Source: Gemmata sp. (GTDB taxonomy: Bacteria; Planctomycetota; Planctomycetia; Gemmatales; Gemmataceae). From it: a DNA stretch of 64,000 nucleotides. The stretch lies in NCBI GenBank assembly GCA_025055115.1, contig JANWYJ010000087.1:1-64000 (forward strand). The letters run 5' to 3'. The translations under genes were made by a program, and so were the position numbers. Positions 17,275 through 27,500 of the stretch are shown one piece after another (within the stretch, counting starts at the first letter, position 1; each line of letters opens with the position of its first letter). Under the pieces are notes generated by a model. The model was not told the DNA's origin and searched no databases. It saw only the letters and a program-made list of their open reading frames with translations.

Positions 17275-17685
17275 CTATGCCGGTCGCCAAGCCGATTGGG
17301 TCGTCGAACCGCTGTTGCGATGGCGAATCGCAAGTGAGGCGGTTAGGGACCCGGCTTGTCGCAGCGACTTGGGCTGAGCCGATGCGCGTGGCCGAAGCAG
17401 GGGGGATGAACTTCCGGCCCAACTGGCCGGTCCGGCCTGCGGCACATTCGCTGTGCCGGCCGCGTACGCAAGCATGCGCTGTGGCGACGCGGCGGCTTGT
17501 GGCCGTAACCCCGGTTGTTCCGGCTCGCGATAGGGGGGCAGCAAGCACGCCCCAGGGGACAGGTAGCCTGCTGGATACGCTAGCCCCATGCCCAACTCCA
17601 GACCGATGCGATCGGCCGGGACGACGAGCGTTACGCTGGCCACCGTCGCGGTCTTCTTCACGGTCTTGTGGTTGGTCAGGGTCAT
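17275..17685 (-). CDS. Small hypothetical protein
   Basis: 136 residues from ATG 17685, with a clean GGAGGTGCGTG ribosome site five bases upstream. The first 55 codons have strongly G/C-biased third positions, as expected for coding DNA here. The protein starts with a basic, Thr-rich stretch (MTLTNHKTVKKTATVASVTL), then LVVPADRIGLELGMGLAYPA, then a Pro/Ala-rich remainder with low sequence complexity. No family recognised. The second half could be non-coding; the reading depends mainly on the ribosome site. Confidence 0.45.
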   Translation of the reverse strand: MTLTNHKTVKKTATVASVTLVVPADRIGLELGMGLAYPAGYLSPGACLLPPYREPEQPGLRPQAAASPQRMLAYAAGTANVPQAGPASWAGSSSPLLRPRASAQPKSLRQAGSLTASLAIRHRNSGSTTQSAWRPA

Positions 17686-17952
17686 CACGCACCTCCAGCA
17701 GACTGTTCAGGCGGTACTCTAGATAAGACCGCCCGAAGTGAAGGAAACAGTCATCTCATTCTCTTCAAGGAAGATTGAGGCCCACAACAGTACGAGTCAG
17801 GGAAAAACTAGCCAATTAAGTTATTGTAACTGGACGAATTCCATTTGGCAACGGATTGATGACCGTTTTTCCCGTTTTTTTCACCCTTCAAAAGTTGGCG
17901 CGGAAGCCTCCTGGCGCCTTCCTTGCCACTTTGGACACATCCAAGACGTCCC

Positions 17953-18074
17953 GGTTCGCCCGGAGTTGCAAAATTTTTCTCGTTTTTCCCTGGAAGCCTC
18001 TCATTGAGAGGGTGGTGTGGTGTGAGGGTTCGCCCGGAGGGGCACGATTTTTCTCTTTTTTTCCCTTCGCTTCA
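17953..18074. repeat. Direct repeat pair, offset 74, before the M28 peptidase gene
   Basis: An approximately 47-bp imperfect unit beginning GGTTCGCCCGGAG and containing a T-rich core starts at 17953 and again at 18027. A related Cgttttt...CGGAAGCCTC segment stands at 17861-17910. The interval 17686-18203 otherwise shows no gene; it is poorer in GC than its surroundings. Confidence 0.7.
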
Positions 18075-18203
18075 GAGCTCCGCATATTTCCAGGGATTTT
18101 CTACGAATCGGTCGCACCGTGGGGGTGGCTCTTGCCCGGCCCAACGGCTTCGCACCATAATACCTTCATCCTTCCGCGTTCTGGCCTTTCACAAGGACAC
18201 GCT

Positions 18204-20108
18204 ATGTCCCGAATTCCCCGTCGGATCATCGGTTGTTTGGTTCTCATTGCCATTGGGGTTTGGGCCAGTTCGGCGATGGCCCAGAAACCCTTCGATGATC
18301 CGATCTTAGAACGGATGCGGAAGGATTTGTTCTTCCTCGCTAGCCCCGAATGCGAAGGTCGGGGCGTGGATACCGCCGGCATTGACAAAGCCGCCGACTA
18401 CATCGCCGCTGCGTTCCAAGCCGCCGGGTTACAACCCGCAGGTCCCAAGGGAACCTACTTTCAGCCGTTTAAGATCACGCTGTCGTCCAAGTTGGCGAAG
18501 GAGAACACCCTGATTCTCACCGGCCCCAATGGCCAGAAACTCGAACCCAAGTTCCGCACCGATTATACCCCCATGGGCTACACCGCGGCCGGTCAGGTGC
18601 AAGCGCCGCTGGTCTTTGTGGGCTATGGCATCAGTGCCCCCAACCTGAAGTATGACGATTACGATGGTGTGGATGTGGCGGGCAAGTTCGTCGTAATCCT
18701 CCGCCGCACACCCCGTTATGGCGAGAAGGGCGAGCGCCGTTTCGACACGACCGTCGCCCGGGACGACGACAGCCCGCATGCGGCCTTCGCTACCAAAATC
18801 GAACTGGCCACCAAGAAAAAAGCCGCCGGGCTGATTATTGTCAACGACTCCACGGCCGCTGGGCGGACGGACCCACTTCCGGCCTATGAACTGCACGCCA
18901 GCGGCACCACACCGGCGACAATCCCAGTGCTGTTTCTGAAGCGGTCGGTTGTTGACGAGATACTGGCCGCTGCTGGTCAGAAGTCCTTGAAGGACATCGA
19001 GGACACCATCAACGCGAAGCTCCGCCCAGTTGCCTTTCCGATCCAGGGTTGGACAGCTGACACGACCGTTTCAATCGAACGTAAGCAAGTGGGGGCCAAG
19101 AACGTTGTCGGCGTTCTCGAAGGTTCTGGCCCACTGAAGGACGAAACCGTGATTCTTGGGGCCCACTACGACCATGTAGGCTATGGAAACTTTGGCAGCG
19201 CCGGTGGCCCCAGCGCGCGCGGTAAAATCCACTACGGTGCCGACGACAACGCCAGTGGTACCACCGGCTTGATCGAAATGGCTCGTCGTTTGGCCGCCAT
19301 TCCCAACCGCGAAGGCCGGCGGATCGTGTTCATCGCCTTCTCCGGCGAAGAAATCGGTCTGTTGGGTTCGTTGCACTATTGCAAAGAACCCCTCTATCCT
19401 CTGGAAAAAACGGTCGCCATGATCAACATGGACATGATCGGCCGCACCAAACCCGTTCCGGTTGATTGGTTGGGGCTGTTTGGGAAGAAAGATCGTCTGG
19501 TGATCTACGGCACCGGCACGGGTGATTACTTCGAGGAACTGGTCAACAACGTCAGCCGGGGGGCCGACTTCAAGCTCTTCAAAGTTCGAGCCAGCGCCAG
19601 TAATAGCGATAATCATTCTTTCTATCTGAGGAAAATCCCGATACTGTTTTTCTTCACCGGCTTGCATCCGGAGTATCATCGGCCGACGGATGTGCCCGAG
19701 AAGATCGATATTCCAGGGATGAAAAAGGTGGTCGATTTGGTCGAGAAAATCCTCCATGAAGTCACGACGCGGGAAACAGCGCCGAAATTCACCGTGGTGC
19801 GCGAAAGCGCTCCTCTCGATCCCACCGTCCCACAACCGGAACCCAAACGCACCGGTCCCCGCCTGGGAATTCTTCCCGATTACGCTTACGAAGGAGCCGG
19901 CGTACGGCTGGAGGGTGTTGCTCCAGGTAGCATCGCAGAAAAGACGGGCCTGAAAGAGGGTGATGTGATTGTCGAAATCGCAGGCAAGCCGGTGCCTAAT
20001 ATCACCGCCTACATGGAAGCGATGGGCACGAAACGCCCTGGCGAAACCATCGACGTTGTGGTCGAACGTGGCGGCAAGAAACTGACTCTCAAAGCCAAGT
20101 TGGAATAA
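18204..20108 (+). CDS. Secreted M28 family metallopeptidase with PA and PDZ domains
   Basis: 634 residues from ATG 18204 (AAGGA 6 bases upstream). The signal peptide ends near SSAMA. Residues about 90-250 form a protease-associated (PA) insert (PLVFVGYGISAPNLKYDDYD). The M28 domain carries the zinc ligands in HYDHVGYG, GADDNASGTTG, SGEEIGLLGS (catalytic Glu), NMDMIGR and EYHRPTD. The C-terminal ~90 residues are a PDZ domain (GVAPGSIAEKTGLKEGDVIV). M28 enzymes are di-zinc aminopeptidases; this one probably trims peptides outside the cytoplasmic membrane. The gene stands alone. Confidence 0.92.
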   Translation: MSRIPRRIIGCLVLIAIGVWASSAMAQKPFDDPILERMRKDLFFLASPECEGRGVDTAGIDKAADYIAAAFQAAGLQPAGPKGTYFQPFKITLSSKLAKENTLILTGPNGQKLEPKFRTDYTPMGYTAAGQVQAPLVFVGYGISAPNLKYDDYDGVDVAGKFVVILRRTPRYGEKGERRFDTTVARDDDSPHAAFATKIELATKKKAAGLIIVNDSTAAGRTDPLPAYELHASGTTPATIPVLFLKRSVVDEILAAAGQKSLKDIEDTINAKLRPVAFPIQGWTADTTVSIERKQVGAKNVVGVLEGSGPLKDETVILGAHYDHVGYGNFGSAGGPSARGKIHYGADDNASGTTGLIEMARRLAAIPNREGRRIVFIAFSGEEIGLLGSLHYCKEPLYPLEKTVAMINMDMIGRTKPVPVDWLGLFGKKDRLVIYGTGTGDYFEELVNNVSRGADFKLFKVRASASNSDNHSFYLRKIPILFFFTGLHPEYHRPTDVPEKIDIPGMKKVVDLVEKILHEVTTRETAPKFTVVRESAPLDPTVPQPEPKRTGPRLGILPDYAYEGAGVRLEGVAPGSIAEKTGLKEGDVIVEIAGKPVPNITAYMEAMGTKRPGETIDVVVERGGKKLTLKAKLE

Positions 20109-20353
20109 TGGTCCAACCGGGCCGAGCCGCATCCCCATCATCTGTTGGGATTGGCACGCGCAGGGGAGGAATTTTCGACCAGCCACCCAGGGGAACACCT
20201 GCTGCCCATTGGCTTGCAACGATGCCGATGCCCAGATCGCTAGCGCGGTCCCTTCCCGACGCCGGGATGGGCTGGTGAGGACCGCGGCGCGGCCTGTTCC
20301 TCTGAGGAACTTTCTTGACTTGAACCTCACACCCAACTTTCACTGAGATTGCT

Positions 20354-21652
20354 GTGAAACTTCCGCTGATTCAGCTGGTTCGTCAAACCGCTCCGCAGCC
20401 GGTGGTGGCGGATGTGGCCGGGGAAGTGCGGCGGCAGTGGCTGCATTCCAAAACCGCGGCTCGTATCCGTCCAGGGATGCGGATTGCTGTCGGCTGTGGC
20501 AGCCGCGGCATCAACAACTATCTGACGATCACCCGGGCCACAGTGGCGGCTCTCCAAGAACTGGGGGCGCGGCCGTTCATTGTGGCGGCGATGGGGTCTC
20601 ACGGTGGCGCGACCGCGGCGGGTCAACGCGAACTGCTCGCTAGTTACCATATCGACGAAGCCCATCTGGGCGTACCGGTGGTGACGGATATGGAAGCGGT
20701 CAACATCGGTACCAATTCCTGGGGCCAACCGGTCTGGTGGGACAAAAACGCTCTGGCGGCTGATGGCGTTGTCACGGTGTCGCGCGTCAAACCCCACACG
20801 GATTTCCGCGGCCGTTTCGAAAGCGGCATTCTCAAAATGCTCGTCATCGGCCTGGGCAAGCAACGGGGGGCGGACCAGGTGCATAGCTTCGGAACTCGCG
20901 GCCTGCGCGATATGATTCCCGAGTCGGGCCGCGTGATTCTCGAAAAGACTCGGTTCCTCGGCGGGCTGGCCATCCTGGAGAATGCCCACGAACAAACCGC
21001 TCATGTCGAAGTGATCGACCGCGACGATCTCTACGACCGCGAACCCGTGTTGCTGCAACAAGCCGCCCAGATGATGGGGCGCTTGCCCTTCAAAGGTATG
21101 GATGTGCTGATTGTGGGCGAATGCGGCAAAAACTACTCCGGGGCTGGACTCGATCCCAACGTCATTGGGCGCATGCTGATTGAAGCAACACCAGAAGCCG
21201 AAACCAACGATCCGCGAATCGTTCGCATCGCCGTACTCGATGTGTCGCCGGAAAGCCACGGCAACGCCACTGGCATTGGCTTGGCCGACATCACCACCAC
21301 TCGGGCGCTCAACGCCATCGATCCCATCCCCTTCAAGATGAACAACTTCACCGCCCGGTCGCTGTGGCGCAGCAAACTCCCCTTTGCTTTCGACACTGAT
21401 CGCGAAGTGATCGAAAAATGCATCGAAACCTGCTGGCAGCCCGATTACGACGCGGTCAAACTTGCTATCATCCCCAATACGTTGGAAGTGGCGGAAATCT
21501 GGGTTACTGCCCCGCTGGCCGCGGACGCTCAGGAGCATCCGCACCTGGCATTGGTTGGCGAACCCATCCCCATCCCGTTCGACGCCCACGGAAATCTGGT
21601 GCAGGAAAAGCTCTTTCCCCACTGTGTTCGAGCACGCCGTTCTCACTCCTGA
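20354..21652 (+). CDS. LarA-like (nickel-dependent lactate racemase family) protein
   Basis: 432 residues from a GTG start at 20354 with only a weak ribosome site. The N-terminal half resembles the DUF2088/LarA domain: VAVGCGSRGINNYLTITRA-like nucleotide/cofactor segment, AAMGSHGGATAAGQREL, and VSRVKPHTDFRGRFESG. LarA racemises lactate with a nickel-pincer cofactor; many relatives have other or unknown substrates, and no larB/C/E genes are adjacent, so the reaction is not assigned. The final residues (CVRARRSHS) are encoded by a repeat that recurs 103 bases downstream, so the native C-terminus may have been rewritten by repeat insertion. Confidence 0.75.
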   Translation: MKLPLIQLVRQTAPQPVVADVAGEVRRQWLHSKTAARIRPGMRIAVGCGSRGINNYLTITRATVAALQELGARPFIVAAMGSHGGATAAGQRELLASYHIDEAHLGVPVVTDMEAVNIGTNSWGQPVWWDKNALAADGVVTVSRVKPHTDFRGRFESGILKMLVIGLGKQRGADQVHSFGTRGLRDMIPESGRVILEKTRFLGGLAILENAHEQTAHVEVIDRDDLYDREPVLLQQAAQMMGRLPFKGMDVLIVGECGKNYSGAGLDPNVIGRMLIEATPEAETNDPRIVRIAVLDVSPESHGNATGIGLADITTTRALNAIDPIPFKMNNFTARSLWRSKLPFAFDTDREVIEKCIETCWQPDYDAVKLAIIPNTLEVAEIWVTAPLAADAQEHPHLALVGEPIPIPFDAHGNLVQEKLFPHCVRARRSHS

Positions 21653-21773
21653 CGGAAAAGGCTCTGTCACTGACGGTTCATTCCCCTCGTGCGTCTCGGA
21701 GAGGAGCAACAACACCGCCACGTGAAGTGTTCGAGCACGCCGTTCTCATTCCTGACGGAAAAGGCTCTGTCAC
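21624..21773. repeat. 47-bp direct repeat spanning the LarA-like stop codon
   Basis: Copies at 21624-21670 and 21727-21773 begin GTGTTCGAGCACGCCGTTCT and differ at one base. The first copy contains the gene's final codons and TGA. Confidence 0.92.
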
Positions 21774-21831
21774 AACTACACTGGCGAAGTTCTATGAGAT
21801 GGCTTCGTCATCGCTGAACCGGAAGCGAAGA

Positions 21832-22063
21832 CTCTGTCACGATGGCACTCCGGCTCCAGCTTGGCCTCGGTGCCATCCCTCGTCATCCGAGGTCAAGGGA
21901 AAGGCTCTGTCACGATGACACTCCGGTTCCTGCCTGCCGTTGTCGCGCGTCGTATCCTGTACCGCGATGGGAAGTCCATGTCGCCGCGTGTCGGACCCTG
22001 TCGGACCCTGATGCGGCAATCGGGAGTCGATGTCGCTGACCGTCCAACCCTGTACCGCGATGG
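21832..22063. repeat. Further direct repeats downstream of the LarA-like gene
   Basis: A unit beginning CTCTGTCACGATG occurs at 21832 and 21905 (offset 73); its first half is shared with the 47-bp repeat upstream. CCTGTACCGCGATGGG occurs at 21956 and 22049. The interval is non-coding; apparent short frames change with each copy. Confidence 0.75.
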
Positions 22064-22142
22064 GGGTAAGATGAGGAGCGTTGTGACTTGGGTCGTTGCC
22101 AGGTGATCACCGCGTACCGTGGCTATGGGCTGGATGTATCAC

Positions 22143-22222
22143 CTGGATGTAGCGCGGAGCGATGTATCGGCTGGATGTAGCGCGGAGCGATGTATCAGCT
22201 GGATGTAGTGCAGAGATACGGG
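22143..22222. repeat. 28-bp tandem repeat, about three copies
   Basis: The unit begins CTGGATGTAGCGCGGAGCGA; copies lie at 22143-22170, 22171-22198 and 22199-22222 (degraded), with a partial copy from 22130. Copies 1 and 2 differ at one base. Confidence 0.9.
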
Positions 22223-22367
22223 TGGGACGAATTCCACGGGACGCGGCGGGGATTTCGGTCGTTGCCGGGTGATCCGTTCACCTCGCTCCACAGTGTTCGA
22301 TGGTCCAGATGGTGCGTTTCAATCGTAGGATGACGTGGCTTATGGCGATGCTGGCGTCTGGCAGCCC

Positions 22368-22481
22368 GGTCACTGGCACGGTCGTTGTTGCTTAAGCCAA
22401 TCGAGACGGTTCCAAGCCGAAGAGCAAGCCAAGCTGCAAGAGGGGTCACTGGCACGGTCGTTGTTGCTTGAGCCAATCGAG
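22368..22481. repeat. 38-bp direct repeat pair, offset 76
   Basis: Copies at 22368-22405 and 22444-22481 begin GGTCACTGGCACGGTCGTTG and differ at one base. A flanking element (ATGGCGATG.TGGCGTCTGGC) also occurs on both sides, near 22342 and 22494, so a longer ancient duplication is likely. Confidence 0.9.
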
Positions 22482-22542
22482 TGCCGCAGCTCATGGCGAT
22501 GTTGGCGTCTGGCCGCGGTGGCGATGTCGACTTTTGGCGAAA

Positions 22543-22558
22543 TGTTCCACGTGGAACG
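22543..22558. promoter_or_regulatory. parS: parS-like ParB binding site
   Basis: TGTTCCACGTGGAACG contains the perfect 14-bp palindrome GTTCCACGTGGAAC. This matches the conserved chromosomal parS core (GTTnCACGTGnAAC) bound by ParB/Spo0J for origin segregation. It is the only such site I found in the window and lies in a 1.3 kb gene-free region. parA and parB are not in view, so binding is inferred from sequence alone. Confidence 0.75.
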
Positions 22559-22940
22559 TCGGCGAATGTTAGAATGTCGCGCCGAAGTGCTGGTAGTTAT
22601 TGAACATATGAATATACCAGGTTTTTCCTGGGGTTTAGGATGCGGGCGAAAATGCGCAAAAAGAAATCGCCCATTCCCAACGAAAATATACAAAAGTATA
22701 CATGCCGTCAACCTGGTCTGCACCGACTCTGGATAGTTTCCTATGATGTGTTTCCATTTCATGTGCTTCCTTTTTCTGCTTCTATTTCTTCATGTGCTTC
22801 TGTTCCATGTGCTTCCTTTGCACAGGGTTGCATCTTATTGTTCATATGAAATTTTGCTCATTTGTTCCTGGGGCATTTCTGCAGGGTTGCGTGCTGTTCG
22901 AATTTCTATTAAGCTGTCATATTACTGTCTGTGATGATGA
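22559..22940. other. AT-rich gene-free tract beside the parS-like site
   Basis: Visibly richer in A/T than the rest of the window. It contains CATGTGCTTC three times (22760, 22791, 22806), a small hairpin CCAGG-TTTTT-CCTGG near 22617, and two related ACATATGAAT / TCATATGAAA segments. I found no consensus DnaA box. The end must hold the promoter of the protease gene. Confidence 0.55.
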
Positions 22941-24344
22941 ATGCCCATGAAAACGTTGTGCCCCTTCTGCCAGGTGGAGTTGCAGCCGGCCGGCGCCAAG
23001 GCCGGCCCTGGGCTGAGGTGTCCGAAATGCCAGCGGATGTGGACTTCTGCAGAAGCCCAGAATCATGTCGCCGTTGCGGCTGCAGCTCCGACGACTGCCG
23101 TCAAGCAGGTGATCGCCTGCCCCCGGTGTGCCATTCGTTATGCGGTTCCGACGACGGCGGGGGGGCGTTCGCTCACCTGCCGGAAGTGTCGTAATCCTTT
23201 CAAGATTCCCACCGTGCGGGCCATTTATCAGCCCACACCAACGAGCCGAGGACTGCCGGTCCGCTGTCGTTACTGTGGCCGAGGGTTTTCCGTGCCACAA
23301 AGTGCCATGAATGAGTGGACAATGTGTCCAGGGTGTTCTGTTGTCGCGATCGCCGTGGCAGCGCAACCCGTGGCGTCTTCGCCACCTTCACAACCGCCAC
23401 CTTCACAGCCGCCATCTATACAGCCGTCGGTTCTTGAGTTGGACGACCTTCCGGAGGTATCGGTTTCACCACCGCCATCGACGATGTCTTTATCCTCGAA
23501 CGACAAGGAGGGAGCGGACGACTTCACCGCGCGTTCTTCGGTTAATCCCCACCTTGGTCAATTACCGATGCCGTGGTTGATTGGATTGGGTGTAGTTGGT
23601 TTTGTCGTGCTTGCGATGAGTGTGGCCATTTATTTCGTCATCCAATCGACTTGGTCGCGGCAGTCGGCTCGCTCGTTGGTGGCGAGCACGCCTTTGAGCG
23701 GGGAAGAACTGTATCCGCGGCTGGTTCGCGGAACCGTGTTGATCGCCTCCCCACAAGGAATGGGGAGTGGATTTATCGTAGATTCAGTTAATCGTTTGGT
23801 CATTACGAACTACCATGTGGTTGGTCGTCAGAAACGGGTGACAGTGGTTTTCCCGATCTACGATTCGGCGGGTACACTTATCACGGATCTCAAGAGCTAT
23901 GAGTCTCACATCCAGAATACCGCATTGCGAGGAAACGTTCTGGCGGTCGATCCGAAACGCGATCTGTGCTTAATCCAAGTGGAGCAGTTGCCGACACGGG
24001 CCGTGTCTGTGCCACTGGCCGAACATCCGGCGAAACCGGGGGCGGTGGTTTATTCTGTGGGCGGTTCAGGAGCCGGCGACAACTTGCTGTGGCGGTTGAC
24101 GAAAGGAACTGTCCGTGGGCGTGTTCAGCGTCAGCAATTCGCGGACTTTGGTTCTATCGATTGTATGATTTTGGAGACCGATGCACCGGTGAATCCGGGC
24201 GACAGTGGCGGTCCGGTGGTCAACGACCGCTGTGAGCTGGTCGCAGTGGTGTCGCACCATCGTTTAGGCAATCGTCTGGTCAGTGGCAATATCGACGTCG
24301 AGGAGGTGCGGCATTTCCTCCGCACCCATTCCTCGCGGCGTTAG
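22941..24344 (+). CDS. Zinc-ribbon, membrane-anchored trypsin-like serine protease
   Basis: 467 residues. The cytoplasmic N-terminus has three MJ0042-like zinc ribbons: Cys7/10/27/30, Cys60/63/80/83 and Cys109/112/129/132. A Pro/Gln-rich linker follows to about 180, then one membrane helix (211-234, WLIGLGVVGFVVLAMSVAIY). The external part is a trypsin-like HtrA/DegP-type domain with the triad His292 (ITNYHVV), Asp341 (DPKRDLCLIQV) and Ser422 (GDSGGPVV). No PDZ domain follows. It would couple cytoplasmic metal or nucleic-acid sensing to proteolysis outside the membrane (inference). A second ATG two codons in is an alternative start. Confidence 0.88.
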   Translation: MPMKTLCPFCQVELQPAGAKAGPGLRCPKCQRMWTSAEAQNHVAVAAAAPTTAVKQVIACPRCAIRYAVPTTAGGRSLTCRKCRNPFKIPTVRAIYQPTPTSRGLPVRCRYCGRGFSVPQSAMNEWTMCPGCSVVAIAVAAQPVASSPPSQPPPSQPPSIQPSVLELDDLPEVSVSPPPSTMSLSSNDKEGADDFTARSSVNPHLGQLPMPWLIGLGVVGFVVLAMSVAIYFVIQSTWSRQSARSLVASTPLSGEELYPRLVRGTVLIASPQGMGSGFIVDSVNRLVITNYHVVGRQKRVTVVFPIYDSAGTLITDLKSYESHIQNTALRGNVLAVDPKRDLCLIQVEQLPTRAVSVPLAEHPAKPGAVVYSVGGSGAGDNLLWRLTKGTVRGRVQRQQFADFGSIDCMILETDAPVNPGDSGGPVVNDRCELVAVVSHHRLGNRLVSGNIDVEEVRHFLRTHSSRR

Positions 24345-24371
24345 TGACTCGCCGCTATTTGGCAGCGAATC

Positions 24372-24452
24372 GGCCCAGCAGGATGTAACAACACAGTACA
24401 GAGACCTTGACTGAGGTCGTGAAACTCAGCTACGGCGAAGGAATGCTGGGCC
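24372..24452. other. Long-range inverted repeat between convergent genes
   Basis: GGCCCAGCA at 24372-24380 is perfectly complementary to TGCTGGGCC at 24444-24452, with a nested CTGAG/CTCAG stem inside. It may serve as a structured terminator between the convergent protease and HEAT genes; no T-run is seen. Confidence 0.35.
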
Positions 24453-24516
24453 TGGTGTTATGGAACAACGATACGGTATCTATTGTCGGAGGTTATGAAA
24501 CGGCTCAGCGGGCCGA

Positions 24517-27500
24517 TTATTTCTGCTGATTATTAATTGTTTCTGCGGAGGATTTCGAAGCCGCGGCCTCGATGGTGGCGATGGCGGTGATGGCGGCATC
24601 GCAAATCTCCTTTTTGGGAGCCGTTTTTAGCTTTTTGAGCGTGGGTAAGGCGGGTTTGGCGTCGGCGCCAAATCCTTCCAGGGTTTTGATGACTTCGCGA
24701 GTCAACTCCTCATCTTCTAAAGCAGCAAGCAGAGCTGCGACTTTCTCTGTGGTCGTGGCGTTGATAATCGGCAGTTGGGCCAGGGCGGCGGCTCGCCGCA
24801 TCCGGAGTTTCGGCAGAGCGTTGTTATTCCGAGTTGCGATGTAGTTAAGAACCATGGCTGCGAAACGTTTGTCTTCAGGTGCGATTTGGGCGATGACAGG
24901 GAGCAAATCTTCGTAATGAATACCAGCACGGGGATTCCCGCCCCCCCACAGCCGGACATTGTCGTTACAGCGCAGCAGCAGTGGGATGGCGATAGTTGCA
25001 TCCCTTCCCAAATCTTTTAATCCATAAAGGGCTTCCCGTTTCTTGGTACCATGAAGGATCTCATGAACATACGGTTGCAGGCGCGGGTGTATGGCTTTGA
25101 GGGCATCGTTTGCTGCGATTTGCACCGCACCGACAGGGTCACTCATCGCCTCGATAATTTCTTCACCGACCACAAGAGCATCCGGGCCATACTCGGCCAA
25201 GTTGCGTAAGGCTTTGACGCGGTCTTCGGGTTGGGTAGCTTTCAGTCCTTGGGCGACGGCAAGGATGGTTTGACGAAGACGGTCGGCTCGTGTTTGGGCT
25301 AAGAGAGTCAGATGTTTGAAGATTTTTTCGGCCAGTTGTTGAACGATCGGATCGGGATCGTGAACGGCTTGACCGATGGCTTTGACCGCCGGTTCGGCAT
25401 CATCACCCAAATCGACTAGCGCTTGTGCGGCTTTGCGACGCAGTTCAACATCCGAATGTGTCAAGAAGGTAGCTACTTTTTCCACATGCCGGTGGCGCGC
25501 GGCTTGATCAGGATTCTTCGCAGCGACCACCGCTTGCTCCAAAGTGGCCATGTCGGCCCTGAGTTTCTCAGCCGCTTTGATGGTGAGAATGACATAGTGG
25601 GTGATATTCTCACCGATGATTTGCACTAGGGTGAGGGCTAGTTCTGCCGGGGAGCGAGCCATGATGCGGAACGGCGCATCGGGATCGGGCAGATCGTACA
25701 TCACCGCCAACTGCGGAATAACTTCTTGGCAGTTCAACGCCACCAGGGCTTCCGCAGCATGTTCTACAACGTATGGCAGTGGGTAGCGCATATACTGTAG
25801 CAACTGCTCCGCGACTGGGTGCTTTTGGCGTACGCGGAGAGCCTCGATGGCAGCAGCACGAATCTCGGCTTCGGTCTCAAAGACCGCCCAGCGGACGAGG
25901 GCTTCGGTCGACTCAACACTCTCAATCTGGCGCAGCATCTCGCAGGCGAGCCGACGAATGTCCCGGTTCTCCGCACACAGCATTTGCTGGATACAAGGAA
26001 CAGCTTCTGCTGTGCGCAACTTCACTGGATCGAAACGATTTACGAATCCGAAACGTCCGTCATTGCCCAACAAAGCACTATTGCCCAACAAAGCACTATA
26101 GAGTTGCTGAGTATTGGGGCGCGGATCGCCCGGTTGGAGGCACGATTGCACAACTTCCCGCATCAGGCGCGACGTGGCATGGAGGGCTTCTGCTTTCTCT
26201 TTGCTGAGTGTGGCGTCATAGCTCATTCGGAATGGCAAGCCTGCCAAATCCGGTCGATGATTACAGATGACCATCGGGCCATGGTAAACGTCGCGTTGGC
26301 TGGCTCGCCGCTGGGCCAGACGAATCAGAGAATTGGTGGTTTCACGTGTCTCTTTGTCCAGATCGATTTCACGTATCCCCAGTAATTGTTTCTCTAAGTT
26401 GGCTGATATTCGTTTATCTAATTTTTTATTGAGGGTATAGACAGGCAGACCGTACTTGTCGGTGGACGATGCCCGCGCACCTTCACCGAGGCTGGATCGT
26501 GGAAAAGTGGTATCGGGGGGAAGGGTAACGGGGGAGTTGGATATAATCGCTTTGGCGAACTCGGTGGGCAGTTGATCATCCGCGGATCGGCTGGTAGCGA
26601 CCTCCAGCAAGCGAACGGCCTTGACACGGGAGGGATTATCCCCTGTTCTGGTCAGCGGAGTCAGATAAGCAATCAAGGCGGCCCGTGTGGCGGTGGCACC
26701 GTATTTGTCTTGCATGTTCTTGATAGCCGCTTCGAGTTCCTTTTCCGTCAGGTCAAACAATGGTTTGCTAAACTCCTGGGCTTTCAAGTGGAGGATAGCT
26801 TGGGGTTCGGTTTGCAAACTGATGTACCGGGCGACGTCGACCAGTGACGTATCGGGCAGAGAAGCTGCCTTCTTCTTTTGCTGGTTCAGCCATGTGGGGT
26901 CGTTCGAAAAATCGCGACCCGAAAGTTCCCGTAGCGCGAAGGCAACGGCATGGCGGTACGGGCTATTGGGTGAAGGCCCCAGAGCTGGTGGAGCATCCAC
27001 TTTCTTAATCGTGACAAAGTAATCGTAGCGTTGATACTGAGGCCATTTCCCCGGGTACTGAACCGGCTGCACAACTGAAAAATCTTGTCGCAGGTAAGTG
27101 GTCGTCGCCGTCACAAATTGACGACCTATGTTGTAATACTCCTGCGTGATTGGAGGAGGAAGTGGCTGATTGGGGTCTGGCACGGCCCCCCGTACAAGAT
27201 CGCTCTGTTCGAAAGACGGTGGATGGCACAGCACACAATTGCGCGAATGATTCACACGAACGACTTCCCGTTGATAGGTCGCTGTAAAGGGATGCAGCGA
27301 TTCAGGAAGTGGCGGCATCGGTTGTGAGACCACCGCCGGCGGAGGAGGTGTATACGGTGGCCCTGGCGGCGTTTCAGCCGGCGGAGGGGGTGTATACGGT
27401 GGCCCTGGCGGCGTTTCGGCCGGCGGAGGAGGTGTATACGGTGGCCCTGGCGGTGTCTCCGACGGAGCCGTCCGGGGTGCTGGAGCGATGCCAGTTGTTA

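Noticed and set aside
21842-22106. Short frames in the LarA-parS gap
   Set aside because: Overlapping frames follow the repeat units, lack ribosome sites and have no recognisable protein features.
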